Counted from the stretch's first letter, positions 44,542 through 56,439 are shown. The stretch: 57,600 nt of DNA from Nemertoderma westbladi (GCA_032718475.1 JAUCBJ010007295.1:1-57600), one strand, 5' to 3'. The notes: generated by a model from the letters alone, not told the origin. A program made the numbers and translations.

Positions 44542-46480
44542 CCGCGATAAATCGACACCGAATATCAAAAAGTTTGGAATATGTATTGCCAATTATGAAA
44601 ACAACCGAATTTTTTGAACATGGTTCTCCTTAACATAATTGAAATCCCAAACATTACTGCAAGCAAAAATTAGTCATGTCCAAGTAATTTGCGTTTTAAA
44701 AAAAATTGTTATTATTAATTAGTTAGGCAATTAGTATAAGTGAAGGAAATTAGACCTTCCCTATCTTTGTTAGGGTTACCGGTATGCTGTTACGTTACCC
44801 TGCCTATTATTTAACGCCCAATAAATTACACTTAGAATGGAATATCCCGGGTGTCCTGCAAAATAATGTGATAAAATGAGCGACGTCGATGGCCATGGCT
44901 CATTATTGTAAAACCCACCCTCGTTATTAATTGTTATTAATAGTTATTAATTGGACATGGGTTTGGGGTTTTATGACTTACCAGATCTGCTAGTTTGAAT
45001 GCAGCTATAAGGACGTGCACCTTTTATCATGGAAACTACTTTTTTCAGTATTCCCACAGTCCCATTATTACAATTTTGACCAAATATTGACATGGCTGGT
45101 TATGGTTGAGGGGTCGAAATAAAACATTATTAAAACTGTATAAGAATCGCTTGATTAGTTGTAGTTAATTATATTTTATTTAATTACAAGCAGTTAATAG
45201 TAAATAAACCTTATCGCTTTGTAGTAAAGGAAGGAACATCAAATTAAATATAAATTGTCTGCTGACCTTCTCAAGAAGATAAAGTCCTACGGAGGGAGTA
45301 GAGTGAAATTACCTACCACCTTACTAACAACTGGGAAGCAGCACCGCAAACTTGCGCCAATCACCTTTCTGCTTGCAGACTCGACTGAAACATAAAACAT
45401 TTCAAGCTTTTGCAGAATAGGCCTTAAAGAATGCCGTGGAATAACTTTAAAATGTTTTAAAGAACTCGTTACATTGAGTCACAGTCAGCGAGTGTGTCGT
45501 GTATTTGGCTCGCGTCTGGTCCGATTGGGCAGGACTACAGTCTACCGATGGGGTTTTTATTACTTAAACTGCTTGTCATTAAATGTAGTGTATTAATTTA
45601 TATTTAATATATAAAAAATATTAATTAGTTAAACTAATAAATACTCGAGGCGGAAAATATGTCAAAACAGGAAAATTTGAGTCTAAAACGAAATCGCGCA
45701 CATTCAATCAGTTAGTAAACTTTGGTATAGGGGGTTTTTATTTTCACAGCAATCTTTTCCCTTATTTATTATCATTCGGTAATAATGCATGTATGAATAT
45801 CGTATGATTGCCGATCTTAACCTGAAATAATTAATTTAACAATTTTATTTTTATAATAATGAAATTCCATGTATAAATATAAATTATTGTTGGTTCTAGA
45901 ACGTTATACAATTAATTATACATTATAACTCCTATAATTTAATTGATCATGTCGCTTAATCTTATTGAGTAACTTAATTTTTAGTTGTGTGGAGTGGAAG
46001 CGGAGATTGAATCTCTTGTAAAAATAACATAATCTAATCCATACAGATTTCTGCCTTCTTTCTGTCTTTGTTTCCGAAACCTACACTAAAGACTTTAATA
46101 TTAATCTGGGTTCATACCTAACAGGAGGGTGTCAAGAATCAAAATAGCATATAGCAGTAAATTTGTAACACCTACTATTTATTATATTATAGTAATGGTA
46201 ATAGTAGTGGTTGTAAATAAATGGAAAGCAATAATTAATATTCAAGGCAATGATTTATCGACCAACTAAAAAAACTTATCATTTATCACTAAATGATAAA
46301 AGGAAAATCACTAAAGGGTCAATAAGCTTAAAAGTGGCCAAATAGGGGTACAAATTGACCGAAAAATTTTTGTCGGAAATTAGTGCCATACCATACACCA
46401 TTCGAAAGATAATTTCATGGCGAATCTTGTGATGGTAGAGGGAGAGCATGACGCGCTGCTCAAAGGGAGATATATGGCAA
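44542..46480. other. GK5 3' flank and AT-rich DNA
   Basis: AATAAA at 44820-44825, about 280 bp after the array, is the best poly(A) signal for GK5. The rest has no supported gene. Confidence 0.5.
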
Positions 46481-46485
46481 AAACT

Positions 46486-47915
46486 AATGTCATATCTGTA
46501 GCGTTTTTGTCTACCACTGTAACGCATTACAGTGATGACATTTATGGGACAAACCTCTGTAACGGCCATCTGTAACGGTAATTATGTTATGGATTTTGCA
46601 GTATTTATAACTTATTGCTTCGACAATAAGGTAATTTATTGGACAAACATCTGTAACAAACAGCGATATCAGCCCATAACCATCGCATCCATTAAATTAT
46701 ATGTACTTAATACACATGATTTCAAATAAATAGAAAAAGTTTTTCATTAACATTTTTCTGTGTAACCGATAATCTTGTTTTACACGATTTTTTTTTATCC
46801 CGTTTCGCCGCTTCTGTTATGATCTATTATGATCACAATAATCTGTTATGTTTATGAAATCCCAGGTTGAGTAGCACAACTACCACTTATTGAGTGTAAT
46901 AGTGTCGTATAAAAAAAATAGTAGTAGTATAGTGTACAAGCTTGCCAGCGAGAGCTGGCAATAATGGACGGATCCATTGCTATAAGCATTGTTGTAAGAA
47001 ATTACGCGCCTGCAGGGTGTCTAATCATGAAAAACGAAAAACAAAACATTGGGCAAAGGACCGTCTGTACAATAAATTGTTTGTTAAAAAACCAATGTTT
47101 GTAGGAAATGTATCTTCTACAATTCTAAACGAAATAAAGGCGAAATTTTGTAGAAATCACATTTTATTAATACATAAAATGTATAGGATAGAGATTGTAT
47201 ATATTTGCAATTAATTCCTAAATTATTTACCACCGACCCAGAAGCTCTGGATTTATACAATTTCATATGTGAAGTGAATCTGCGCTTTACTCCCCAGAAT
47301 CCACAATCACCTCTTCCCGGATAGAGATAAACACGAATCCGTGTTTTACTCCCCTTACGGGATCCAGTAACACTTGACAATGAAAATTAGCTTGAATTCG
47401 CATTTTGCACTCATTTCCGGATTACATGAAAATCCGGGTCAGCGTTTTACGGGTACCGATCCGGATCCGCGTTTTACACTTACCCATCTTGCACTACCAC
47501 ATTACTATGAGCAGTTAGGATGTCAGTAGGAAGACGAAGAACGTATCAAACGCGTAGGCACTCAAATATTGTCAGTGATGCCTTATTGTATTTCAGGATG
47601 ACACTCCGTTACAGATAGGACTGTCATATATATATGACTGAAAACCTACAGTCTGTAACGCATCGATAACTGGTTATATAATGCGTTACAGATGAGACAT
47701 CCCTTATCTGTAACGCACTGCACTGTAACGGTGACGCGTTACAGATGGTTGACAAAATCGCTTACCATCACCATACATCATAGGTGTTTATTTATCACAT
47801 TAACTCTTGGGGTTAATGCGGCATGAATTCAAATTGCCTTTCCACACGTACCATTATACTTGTATGAGATTAATATTATCAAAATCTATGGCCACATTTG
47901 TAGCGTTACAGATAT
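46486..47915. mobile_element. Probable TIR element with CTGTAACG subterminal repeats
   Basis: GTCATATCTGTAGCG at the left (46489) and GCGTTACAGATATGGACG at the right (47901-47918) are inverted. CTGTAACG(C/G) recurs near 46517, 46556 and 46569, and in both orientations near 47606, 47650, 47682, 47709, 47722 and 47739. Inside (about 47275-47480) are about four diverged 60-bp units of GAATCCGTGTTTTACTCCCC type. No transposase seen. Confidence 0.55.
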
Positions 47916-48459
47916 GGACGTTTATGCTTTCTATATTGACTTTGTTAAACATAAATGCTTCCCAAATGAGATGACCTTACCCTTTGTATGTGATATTTGG
48001 CCTATATATGTTAGAAACCCTGTAGATTCTAAATATATCAAAACTGAAAACCTACAGTTACTACTTAAGATTCTAGACGTAAATGTTACAGATGTGACAT
48101 AAAAATTGAATAATCCATGCCCATTTTATGTATCGATCTCCAATGGTTCAACATGAATATTATGGCCTGAAATATATCATAAAAGAAAGCAAAACATCTA
48201 AGCTTCCCAACAATATATAGGTTCTCTATATATTTGCCACTTGGAGTGATAAATCACTAAAGTATATTACTTATCAATAATAATGGAAAAGAACAGTTAA
48301 TAGTGGCACGTTATTCTAACCAAAACAATAAACTAAATTCTATAGAACATGTTACATTGATATAGTATATTTTAGTGGAGGAATTAGTATTATAGTGACA
48401 ACAATTTAGTGAAAAAAAAACATTTTTATTTTATTGGAAAAAAGTAAATACTGTATGTT
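47916..48459. other. Musashi intron or alternative 3' UTR
   Basis: A further ATGTTACAGATGTGACA motif is at 48084. A dispersed-element copy (TTCTAACCAAAACAATAAAC) is at about 48313. TTTATT near 48425 reads AATAAA on the - strand, about 30 bp past the read-through stop at 48460. Confidence 0.5.
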
Positions 48460-48554
48460 TTAGTAACCAGTCAAATTAATGCGATTAATAACATTGGAAG
48501 CAAAATGCATTAAAAGATTCTGTAAGTCAAATGTGGTGGAGGAATTAGTCCTAC

Positions 48555-48752
48555 CTTCTAAGTTGTAGTCGCCCTCGGTAGACGTAGCAGATGTGGTAGT
48601 CGGTGACGTGTGTTGATTTGGAGCGGTTATCATGTGTCTACCCCCGGACATCCCGTGTCTGTGGGCGTGGGGGTACATCTCGCCCGGGTACATGAGACCC
48701 GAACCGTTCTGGAGGTCGTTGTAGAAGGTTTTTCTCGCGTCCCCATTCAGCG
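48555..48752 (-). CDS. MSI: Musashi, tail exon
   Basis: On the - strand the acceptor tgccgacag is followed by CG, which joins the phase-1 G of the previous exon, then 65 codons: LNGDARKTFYNDLQNGSGLM, YPGEMYPHAHRHGMSGGRHM, ITAPNQHTSPTTTSATSTEG, DYNLE. The donor is GAAG|gtagga, phase 1. Low-complexity Met/His/Gly/Thr composition is normal for the disordered Musashi tail. If the donor is not used, the frame runs on for about 31 codons (GRTNSSTTFDLQNLLMHF...) to a stop at 48460, close to an AATAAA, so two alternative C-termini are possible. Confidence 0.78.
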
Positions 48753-49506
48753 CTGTCGGCAAACATCATGTTACGTGTGTTAATAAGAAATCAGGCAATG
48801 CGTTTTTCTACGCAGGTGACCTAATTATTATCGTGGTATTAAGTTAACGCCCAAGAGACATGCACAACTATTAATTGTGGCAACAAATGACCCCGGGGGG
48901 GGGGGGGGGGGGGTGTCACAATTAAAACAATTTGTTAGGCGTCTGCTGTTAGTAATAATTACTTAATACACTGGCTCTAACTATAAAGACTACAAAATAT
49001 CATCTACTGAAAATTTACATGCTTGGGTGATATATATTATCCCAGGTATTTCATGCCTGGGATTCCAAACAGGAGGCCCTGGTTCAATCCTACGACTGAT
49101 CAGCACTGTTTGGGTACATTGCTTTAAATGCTGCAGTGAAACCCATTGCTTTAAAATGCTGTAGTTGTGAAGCCCAACCAGGTTTTAACCTTGAATTGTC
49201 GAGAAATGGGAACCAAGGGAAACTTAGGAAACATAATGTTAAATTTCACTTTGGAAAATCTCCCATGGCGGCTAACAGGCATTTCTTGGTTTAATACCCT
49301 TATAATTCCTCATTAAGTATTTCCCAATGAAAACGGATGGTTCAATGTTCAAATAGAAATAGACACTAAATGGCCACATATTTGTTGCGTGTGACAGACA
49401 GACACCCATTCAACCAATAAATGGACATAGACTCATAAAAAAGCAATCATCGACCGACAGACAAGCACTGCAGTTTCAGTACCGTATACTGTACACAAGT
49501 ACAAAC
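48753..49506 (-). other. Musashi intron
   Basis: It contains a run of about 20 G (48894-48913) and SINE-like or dispersed pieces (GGTTCAATCC near 49081; CCCATGGCGGCTAACAGGCA near 49262, the relative of the 63-bp array unit at 17833). Confidence 0.7.
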
Positions 49507-49620
49507 CTTGTATTATATTAATGGCTGGGTGGTATGAGTATGCTGGTTGGCCAGGTTTGTAGAGTAAGGATGCGTATGCATTGAAGAGGGCTGTGTGATC
49601 GTTGCTCCACTGAGGTAGGC
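49507..49620 (-). CDS. MSI: Musashi, tail exon following RRM2 exon
   Basis: On the - strand the acceptor tttgtttagtag is followed by GC, which completes Gly with the previous phase-1 G, then 37 codons: LPQWSNDHTALFNAYASLLY then KPGQPAYSYHPAINIIQ. The donor is CAAG|gtttgt, phase 1. A second AG nine bases downstream (cctcag|TGG) would break the phase, so the first is chosen. Tyr/Ala/Pro-rich composition fits the Musashi tail. Confidence 0.78.
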
Positions 49621-49793
49621 CTACTAAACAAAATTAAATGGACTACAATAATGATATCGAAGATGTTTCGGTTATTCAAAAAATTGTACAAATCGAACAA
49701 TCCATCCATAATATATAGAACACAATATTAATTAATCACACACAATAATTGTTATTGCGACAATGGCAACAGTGTAATAATTTATAGACTCAC

Positions 49794-49985
49794 CACCAGT
49801 TGGAAAGCCTAGAGTTGGTCGTGGTTGCGCCATTCGCTGGTTAACTCTTTGATTAGGAACCGGTTGCATCACTTCCTTCGGCTGTGCTTTCTTGGCCTCA
49901 ACCATCTTGTTGTTAATTTCGTGGTAATGGATTTCGCAAACTTTCTCTGCAATGTCTTCGGACTCGTAAGTAACGAAACCGAATC
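49794..49985 (-). CDS. MSI: Musashi, exon with second half of RRM2
   Basis: Musashi proteins bind UAG-containing RNA through two RRM domains and control translation of target mRNAs. This exon holds the RNP1 strand and end of RRM2: (G)[19 protein letters not shown], then [20 protein letters not shown], which is nearly the same as vertebrate Musashi, followed by [20 protein letters not shown] and FPTG. The acceptor is ccatttctag and the donor G|gtgagt, phase 1. RRM1 and the first half of RRM2 are not found between 50 and 57.6 kb, so the gene continues beyond the window behind an intron of more than 7.6 kb. Confidence 0.93.
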
Positions 49986-51480
49986 CTAGAAATGGAGATT
50001 CAAATATTATATTGTGTTGACAATTACCTGGTAATCATACAAATATGCTACACTTAAACTCCCCATGAGATGTCCTTTAGTTACCATTTAAGGATGAAAG
50101 GTAGATATGAAACCTTGCTAGTCATTTTAGAGTATTCCTGCCGAAACGAAATCAACCTGGCTCCCCTGCGGTGTCGATCCATATAGCCAGAGATGCGAAT
50201 TAAAGGTTAAAGATAATGGATTAAAACTACTACCCATAGGAGAGACCTAAGCACCAATGCGGACGGCACCTCTGGAATACTGAATTGAATATTATATATG
50301 CCCACCGATAATATTATCCACCTCCAACTAGAACAACATGCCAATATTTCGCAAGCTCTGAGATCCCGAATGACAAAACTTCGCAGATAATAAACCTAGT
50401 ATCCCGGTAACAAAGCCTTGATGTGATAATATATATGGTGGGCCTAATCCATAGAATTGTGCATCAAACAGAGGCAGTAATTATCCCCGATTTATTCCGG
50501 AAAATTATAATCAGCGATATTGTTCGCGTATTTTAATTAGACATCGATTTATTTTTATTGTTATTCATAATCTATTGAGCACAAAGATAACAAAAGAGTG
50601 TGAAGTGAGTGATGGCTACAATCTTGATTGCCTAGCCTCGTTGTTAGCTACTATACCTCACTACAAGCACCAGCCACACTCCGATAGTTATGCTACCTAA
50701 TACCTATTGGCATGGACACAGTAGGCGATCAATATCGCTCATAGGCGGCATGATTAATGTACCACCAGGTCCATCCACATCCATCTTTCCGATATTGTAA
50801 AAATAAATCCCGTTTATTTCGGACAAAATGTGGAATGGATAAATCCCACTTAGCGCAAAGCTGCCCTTCACCTGTAGCTGGTTTACCCTGCGGGGTGTAA
50901 GTAACACGGGAGGGAACGGTGCGGACACGGTTTAGTAGTTGGTTCACATCCAACTGCGCTTTAAGACGATTCTCATATTAACTTAAGAGGCTGTAATGCA
51001 CTCGCTTGGTATTGAGTCGGCACTACGAGACCAAGCAAAAGATACACAAAGGCATAAATACAGGAAATTATTAATTATTATTATTATTATTATTACAATT
51101 TAATATTAACATTAATTAAAATTAAAGGGGGAAACACCACCAAGGTACAATTCGCGTAAATGTTACTGTTACGCTTATAGGTGGTTACATACATAAAACG
51201 TCAAATAAATCAATAATGCAATAATGTTGTTATTAAGTTACGACAGAAATTACAAAACGGGGAACATAGATTACAAACATTTACTGTATGTCAGTGTTTC
51301 GAAAGTGAAAGTATTTTTTTGAAAATGAAAGTATTAAATAAAATACGTTCTTAAAAGGAAAAAATAAAAAGAATAAAATACAACATATGATATGTTTCTC
51401 AGTGGATCAAAAGTGAAGGTTCAGTTATCAGAAAAAAATAAAATAAGCATAGAAATTTAAATCTATAAATCTATTAAAAT
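49986..51480 (-). other. Musashi intron, left part
   Basis: A SINE fragment in - orientation lies at about 50125-50230 (TTCCTGCCGAAACGAAATC; GTCGATCC). Positions 50704-50953 have two overlapping open frames on the - strand, one with KWDLSIPHFVRNKRDLFLQY, the other with KGSFALSGIYPFHILSE; neither has a recognisable domain. An ATT microsatellite lies at 51069-51095. Confidence 0.5.
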
Positions 51481-51502
51481 TACAATAAGGTAACAGGTCA
51501 AC

Positions 51503-52378
51503 TTATTTTATTTTATCTTTAAAAATATTAATATTGGATGCACCAACGACATCTTGCGGCAGGCCATTCCAAATATCTACTGCACGATTTGAGAACGATT
51601 CTTTAGCTATCTGAAGTCTGGAAAAGGACTTGGAAAGTTTCATGGAATGACCCCTATTATTATTTCTAACCATATGAAAGAAGTCATCAAAATTTAAATC
51701 AACAATTTTGTTATAAATCATATACACCAGCTTTAGATCAAAGATATGTCTGCGGACTTCTAGCGGCTGTAGTTTTAAACGTAGGAGTCGATCTAAGTAG
51801 TCAGCACGATCAAATTTACAACGAATATACAAACGACGGGTAAAATATCTTTGGACTCTTTCAATAAGATCTATTGACCCCAAATTAAAAGGCGAACAAA
51901 CTGGTGTACAGTAGTCCAATATGGGTTGAACATAAGATGTGTACAGTGTTAGTAACGCATTGAGATTGCTAGTGTAAAAGCACTTAAATATCATATTAAC
52001 AATACGAAAAGCCTTTTGAACCTGCTCACGGCAGTGGAGGTCAAATTTTAAATTGCTACTTATAGAGACACCAAGGCCCCTATACAATTTATCTAGCGAC
52101 AGGGCTTTACCATACAGGACGAATTTATCCTGGGATAAATTATTAACTGATTGGAAATGTTCAACACTGAACATTTATGAGCGGCAATTTTAACTTGCCA
52201 TTCATTAGCCCAGGTTTCGAGTACTGTGAGGGCATCTGCCAACGATTTGCTGGCTGAAGCTTTACTGTACAGTTTAAGGTCATCAGCAAATAATTTACAA
52301 CTAACGCCATTTGTAGGATTAACGAGTGCATCAGGTAAGTCGTTTACGTACAACAAAAACAATAGCGGACTTAAAGAC
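51503..52378 (-). pseudogene. LINE reverse transcriptase remnant, frameshifted
   Basis: On the - strand the frame SLSPLLFLLYVNDLPDAL ... CKLFADDLKLYSKAS (52378 to about 52110) gives the end of motif B and the FADD motif of a non-LTR reverse transcriptase of jockey/CR1 type. A second frame (52174-51503) continues with LYRGLGVSISSNLKFD, RIVNMIFKCF, YVQPILDYCTPVC, IERVQRYFTRRLY and ends FSNRAVDIWNGLPQDVVGAS then NINIFKDKIK. A frameshift near 52110-52170 separates them. The 5' part (endonuclease and early RT motifs) is missing at an AT microsatellite. It is a different lineage from the LINE at 40452. Confidence 0.85.
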
Positions 52379-52480
52379 CTATATATATTATTATTATTAT
52401 TAATTATTATATTGAATTATTTAACAACTTCCAATACCCACGTCTTATTGATTAATCATTGATTCATCCTTCATGACTAT

Positions 52481-55400
52481 TTTTGGGGAGAGCGACGAAG
52501 TAAGCTACCTCTGTTTCAACCGTCATTCGTCTGTCAGTCGGTGTCTGTCGGCAAATGTTTGAAGGCTTTGATGAATTAAACCAAAATTGGTAAACATGTA
52601 GTATGTAGAAAGTCTGAAATAAAATTTGCTTGGGGACTCTAGTCTCCATCTAGAGAGCGACTACCGGACTACGCAAAGTTTGAAGTGGTGGAGTGGTACC
52701 CGTAAGTTTGCTTACTTAGGCCTACGCGAAGATTGAAGTGGTGGAGTGGTACCCGTAAGTTTGCTTACTTAGGCCTACGCGAAGGTTGAAGTGGTGGAGT
52801 GGTACCCGTAAGTTTGCTTACTTAGGCCTACGCGAAGGTTGAAGTGGTGGAGTGGTACCCGTAAGTTTGCTTACTTAGGCCTACGCGAAGGTTGAAGTGG
52901 TGGAGTGGTACCCGTAAGTTTGCTTACTTAGGCCTACGCGAAGGTTGAAGTGGTGGAGTGGTACCCGTAAGTTTGCTTACTTAGGCCTACGCGAAGGTTG
53001 AAGTGGTGGAGTGGTACCCGTAAGTTTGCTTACTTAGGCCTACGCGAAGGTTGAAGTGGTGGAGTGGTACCCGTAAGTTTGCTTACTTAGGCCTACGCGA
53101 AGGTTGAAGTGGTGGAGTGGTACCCGTAAGTTTGCTTACTTAGGCCTACGCGAAGGTTGAAGTGGTGGAGTGGTACCCGTAAGTTTGCTTACTTAGGCCT
53201 ACGCGAAGGTTGAAGTGGTGGAGTGGTACCCGTAAGTTTGCTTACTTAGGCCTACGCGAAGGTTGAAGTGGTGGAGTGGTACCCGTAAGTTTGCTTACTT
53301 AGGCCTACGCGAAGGTTGAAGTGGTGGAGTGGTACCCGTAAGTTTGCTTACTTAGGCCTACGCGAAGGTTGAAGTGGTGGAGTGGTACCCGTACGTTTGT
53401 TTACTTATGCCTACGCGAAGGTTGAAGTGGTGGAGTGGTACCCGGAAGTTTGCTTACTTAGGCCTACGCGAAGGTTGAAGTGGTGGAGTGGTACCCGTAA
53501 GTTTGCTTACTTAGGCCTACGCGAAGGTTGAAGTGGTGGAGTGGTACCCGTAAGTTTGCTTACTTAGGCCTACGCGAAGGTTGAAGTGGTGGAGTGGTAC
53601 CCGTAAGTGTGCTTACTTAGGCCTACGCGAAGGTTGAAGTGGTGGAGTGGTACCCGTAAGTTTGCTTACTTAGGCCTACGCGAAGGTTGAAGTGGTGGAG
53701 TGGTACCCGTAAGTTTGTTTACTTAGGCCTACGCGAAGGTTGAAGTGGTGGAGTGGTACCCGTAAGTTTGCTTACTTAGGCCTACGCGAAGGTTGAAGTG
53801 GTGGAGTGGTACCCGTACGTTTGCTTACTTAGGCCTACGCGAAGGTTGAAGTGGTGGAGTGGTACCCGTAAGTTTGCTTACTTAGGCCTACGCGAAGGTT
53901 GAAGTGGTGGAGTGGTACCCGTAAGTTTGCTTACTTAGGCCTACGCGAAGGTTGAAGTGGTGGATTGGTACCCGTACGTTTGTTTACTTATGCCTACGCG
54001 AAGGTTGAAGTGGTGGAGTGGTACCCGGAAGTTTGCTTACTTAGGCCTACGCGAAGGTTGAAGTGGTGGAGTGGTACCCGTAAGTTTGCTTACTTAGGCC
54101 TACGCGAAGGTTGAAGTGGTGGAGTGGTACCCGTAAGTTTGCTTACTTAGGCCTACGCGAAGGTTGAAGTAGTGGAGTGGTACCCGTAAGTTTGCTTACT
54201 TAGGCCTACGCGAAGGATGAAGTGGTGGAGTGGTACCCGTAAGTTTGCTTACTTAGGCCTACGCGAAGGTTGAAGTGGTGGAGTGGTACCCGTAAGTTTG
54301 CTTACTTAGGCCTACGCGAAGGTTGAAGTGGTGGAGTGGTACCCGTAAGTTTGCTTACTTAGGCCTACCCAAAGGTTGAAGTGGTGGAGTGGTACCCGTA
54401 AGTTTGCTTACTTAGGCCTACGCGAAGATTGAAGTGGTGGAGTGGTACCCGTAAGTTTGCTTACTTAGGCCTACGCGAAGGTTGAAGTGGTGGAGTGGTA
54501 CCCGTAAGTTTGCTTACTTAGGCCAACGGGAAGTTTGAAGTGGTGGAGTGGTACCCGTAAGTTTGCTTACTTAGGCCTACGCGAAGGTTGAAGTGGTGGA
54601 GTGGTACCCGTAAGTTTGCTTACTTAGGCCTACGCGAAGATTGAAGTGGTGGAGTGGTACCCGTAAGTTTGCTTACTTAGGCCTACGCGAAGGTTGAAGT
54701 GGTGGAGTGGTACCCGTAAGTTTGCTTACTTAGGCCTACGCGAAGGTTGAAGTGGTGGAGTGGTACCCGTAAGTTTGCTTACTTAGGCCTACGCGAAGGT
54801 TGAAGTGGTGGAGTGGTACCCGTAAGTTTGCTTACTTAGGCCTACGCGAAGGTTGAAGTGGTGGAGTGGTACCCGTAAGTTTGCTTACTTAGGCCTACGC
54901 GAAGGTTGAAGTGGTGGAGTGGTACCCGTAAGTTTGCTTACTTAGGCCTACGCGAAGGTTGAAGTGGTGGAGTGGTACCCGTAAGTTTGCTTACTTAGGC
55001 CTACGCGAAGGTTGAAGTGGTGGAGTGGTACCCGTAAGTTTGCTTACTTAGGCCTACGCGAAGGTTGAAGTGGTGGAGTGGTACCCGTAAGTTTGCTTAC
55101 TTAGGCCTACGCGAAGGTTGAAGTGGTGGAGTGGTACCCGTAAGTTTGCTTACTTAGGCCTACGCGAAGGTTGAAGTGGTGGAGTGGTACCCGTAAGTTT
55201 GCTTACTTAGGCCTACGCGAAGGTTGAAGTGGTGGAGTGGTACCCGTAAGTTTGCTTACTTAGGCCTACGCGAAGGTTGAAGTGGTGGAGTGGTACCCGT
55301 ACGTTTGCTTACTTAGGCCTACGCGAAGGTTGAAGTGGTGGAGTGGTACCCGTAAGTTTGCTTACTTAGGCCTACGCGAAGGTTGAAGTGGTGGAGTGGT

Positions 55401-55970
55401 ACCCGTAAGTTTGCTTACTTAGGCCTACGCGAAGGTTGAAGTGGTGGATTGGTACCCGTACGTTTGTTTACTTATGCCTACGCGAAGGTTGAAGTGGTGG
55501 AGTGGTACCCGGAAGTTTGCTTACTTAGGCCTACGCGAAGGTTGAAGTGGTGGAGTGGTACCCGTAAGTTTGCTTACTTAGGCCTACGCGAAGGTTGAAG
55601 TGGTGGAGTGGTACCCGTAAGTTTGCTTACTTAGGCCTACGCGAAGATTGAAGTGGTGGAGTGGTACCCGTAAGTTTGCTTACTTAGGCCTACGCGAAGG
55701 TTGAAGTGGTGGAGTGGTACCCGTAAGTTTGCTTACTTAGGCCAACGGGAAGTTTGAAGTGGTGGAGTGGTACCCGTAAGTTTGCTTACTTAGGCCTACG
55801 CGAAGGTTGAAGTGGTGGAGTGGTACCCGTAAGTTTGCTTACTTAGGCCTACGCGAAGGTTGAAGTGGTGGAGTGGTACCCGTAAGTTTGCTTACTTAGG
55901 CCTACGCGAAGGTTGAAGTGGTGGAGTGGCACCCGTAAGTTTGCTTACTTAGGCTTACGCGAAGGCCCCA
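52481..55970. mobile_element. GTGGGGC-family element carrying the 53-bp array
   Basis: The left end TTGGGGAGAGCGACGAAGTA at 52482 is followed by the family body (CGTCATTCGTCTGTCAGTC, GCAAATGTTTGAAGG, TGAATTAAACCAAAATTGGT, ACATGTAGTATGTAGAAAG). The right end CTTACGCGAAGGCCCCACC lies at about 55954-55971. The array unit ends in CTACGCGAAGG, nearly the element's own right terminus, so the array looks like a multiplied terminus. Confidence 0.55.
52676..55965. repeat. 53-bp satellite-like array, about 62 copies
   Basis: Unit: GAAGGTTGAAGTGGTGGAGT, GGTACCCGTAAGTTTGCTTA, CTTAGGCCTACGC. It contains the hairpin GTAAG-TTTG-CTTAC and the TAGGCCTA palindrome. Most copies are identical. Marker variants (GTACGTTTGTTTACTTATGC then CCGGAAG; GCCAACGGGAAGTTTG) recur in the same order near 53390, 53970 and 55460, and near 54523 and 55742, showing block duplication of many units. 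Confidence 0.95.
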
Positions 55971-56400
55971 CCAGCGTTTTGAGATGGTGGTTAGAAAAAT
56001 TGTAGCTCTAACCTTACTGTGTGGCATAAATGTGCACTAAGCGCACCACATGTCTCGGAACACACATAGTAGAGTGCAGGTAGTATAGCTTCCTAGAGTG
56101 TAGTTAGTCACCAGACACTAAGTTTTGTTCTTAATAAGCTTTATTAAATTTAGTTATAAAAATGTCAAACCTAGTTTTTCTGACGGAAGGTGTTATGTCA
56201 ATTTACAAATAGGCTGCTGAAATACCATTAGCTTCACATTTTACATGTGGTGGAAGCTTCAGATTTTCCTGATTGTTACCTATTAACCCTGTCTCGCGGG
56301 TTAAACTGCGGCTGACAGTTGTTGTACCATTAAACACCGGATTAATGGAATTATTGGCCCGTAAATGTTTATCATTTTTTACCTGACATATTTGTCAGGA
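55971..56400. other. Non-coding spacer
   Basis: AT-rich sequence with no supported feature; probably still in the Musashi intron. Confidence 0.5.
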
Positions 56401-56439
56401 TTTCACTCAGAAAATTCAAACTCCGTTGAAATTCGGTAG

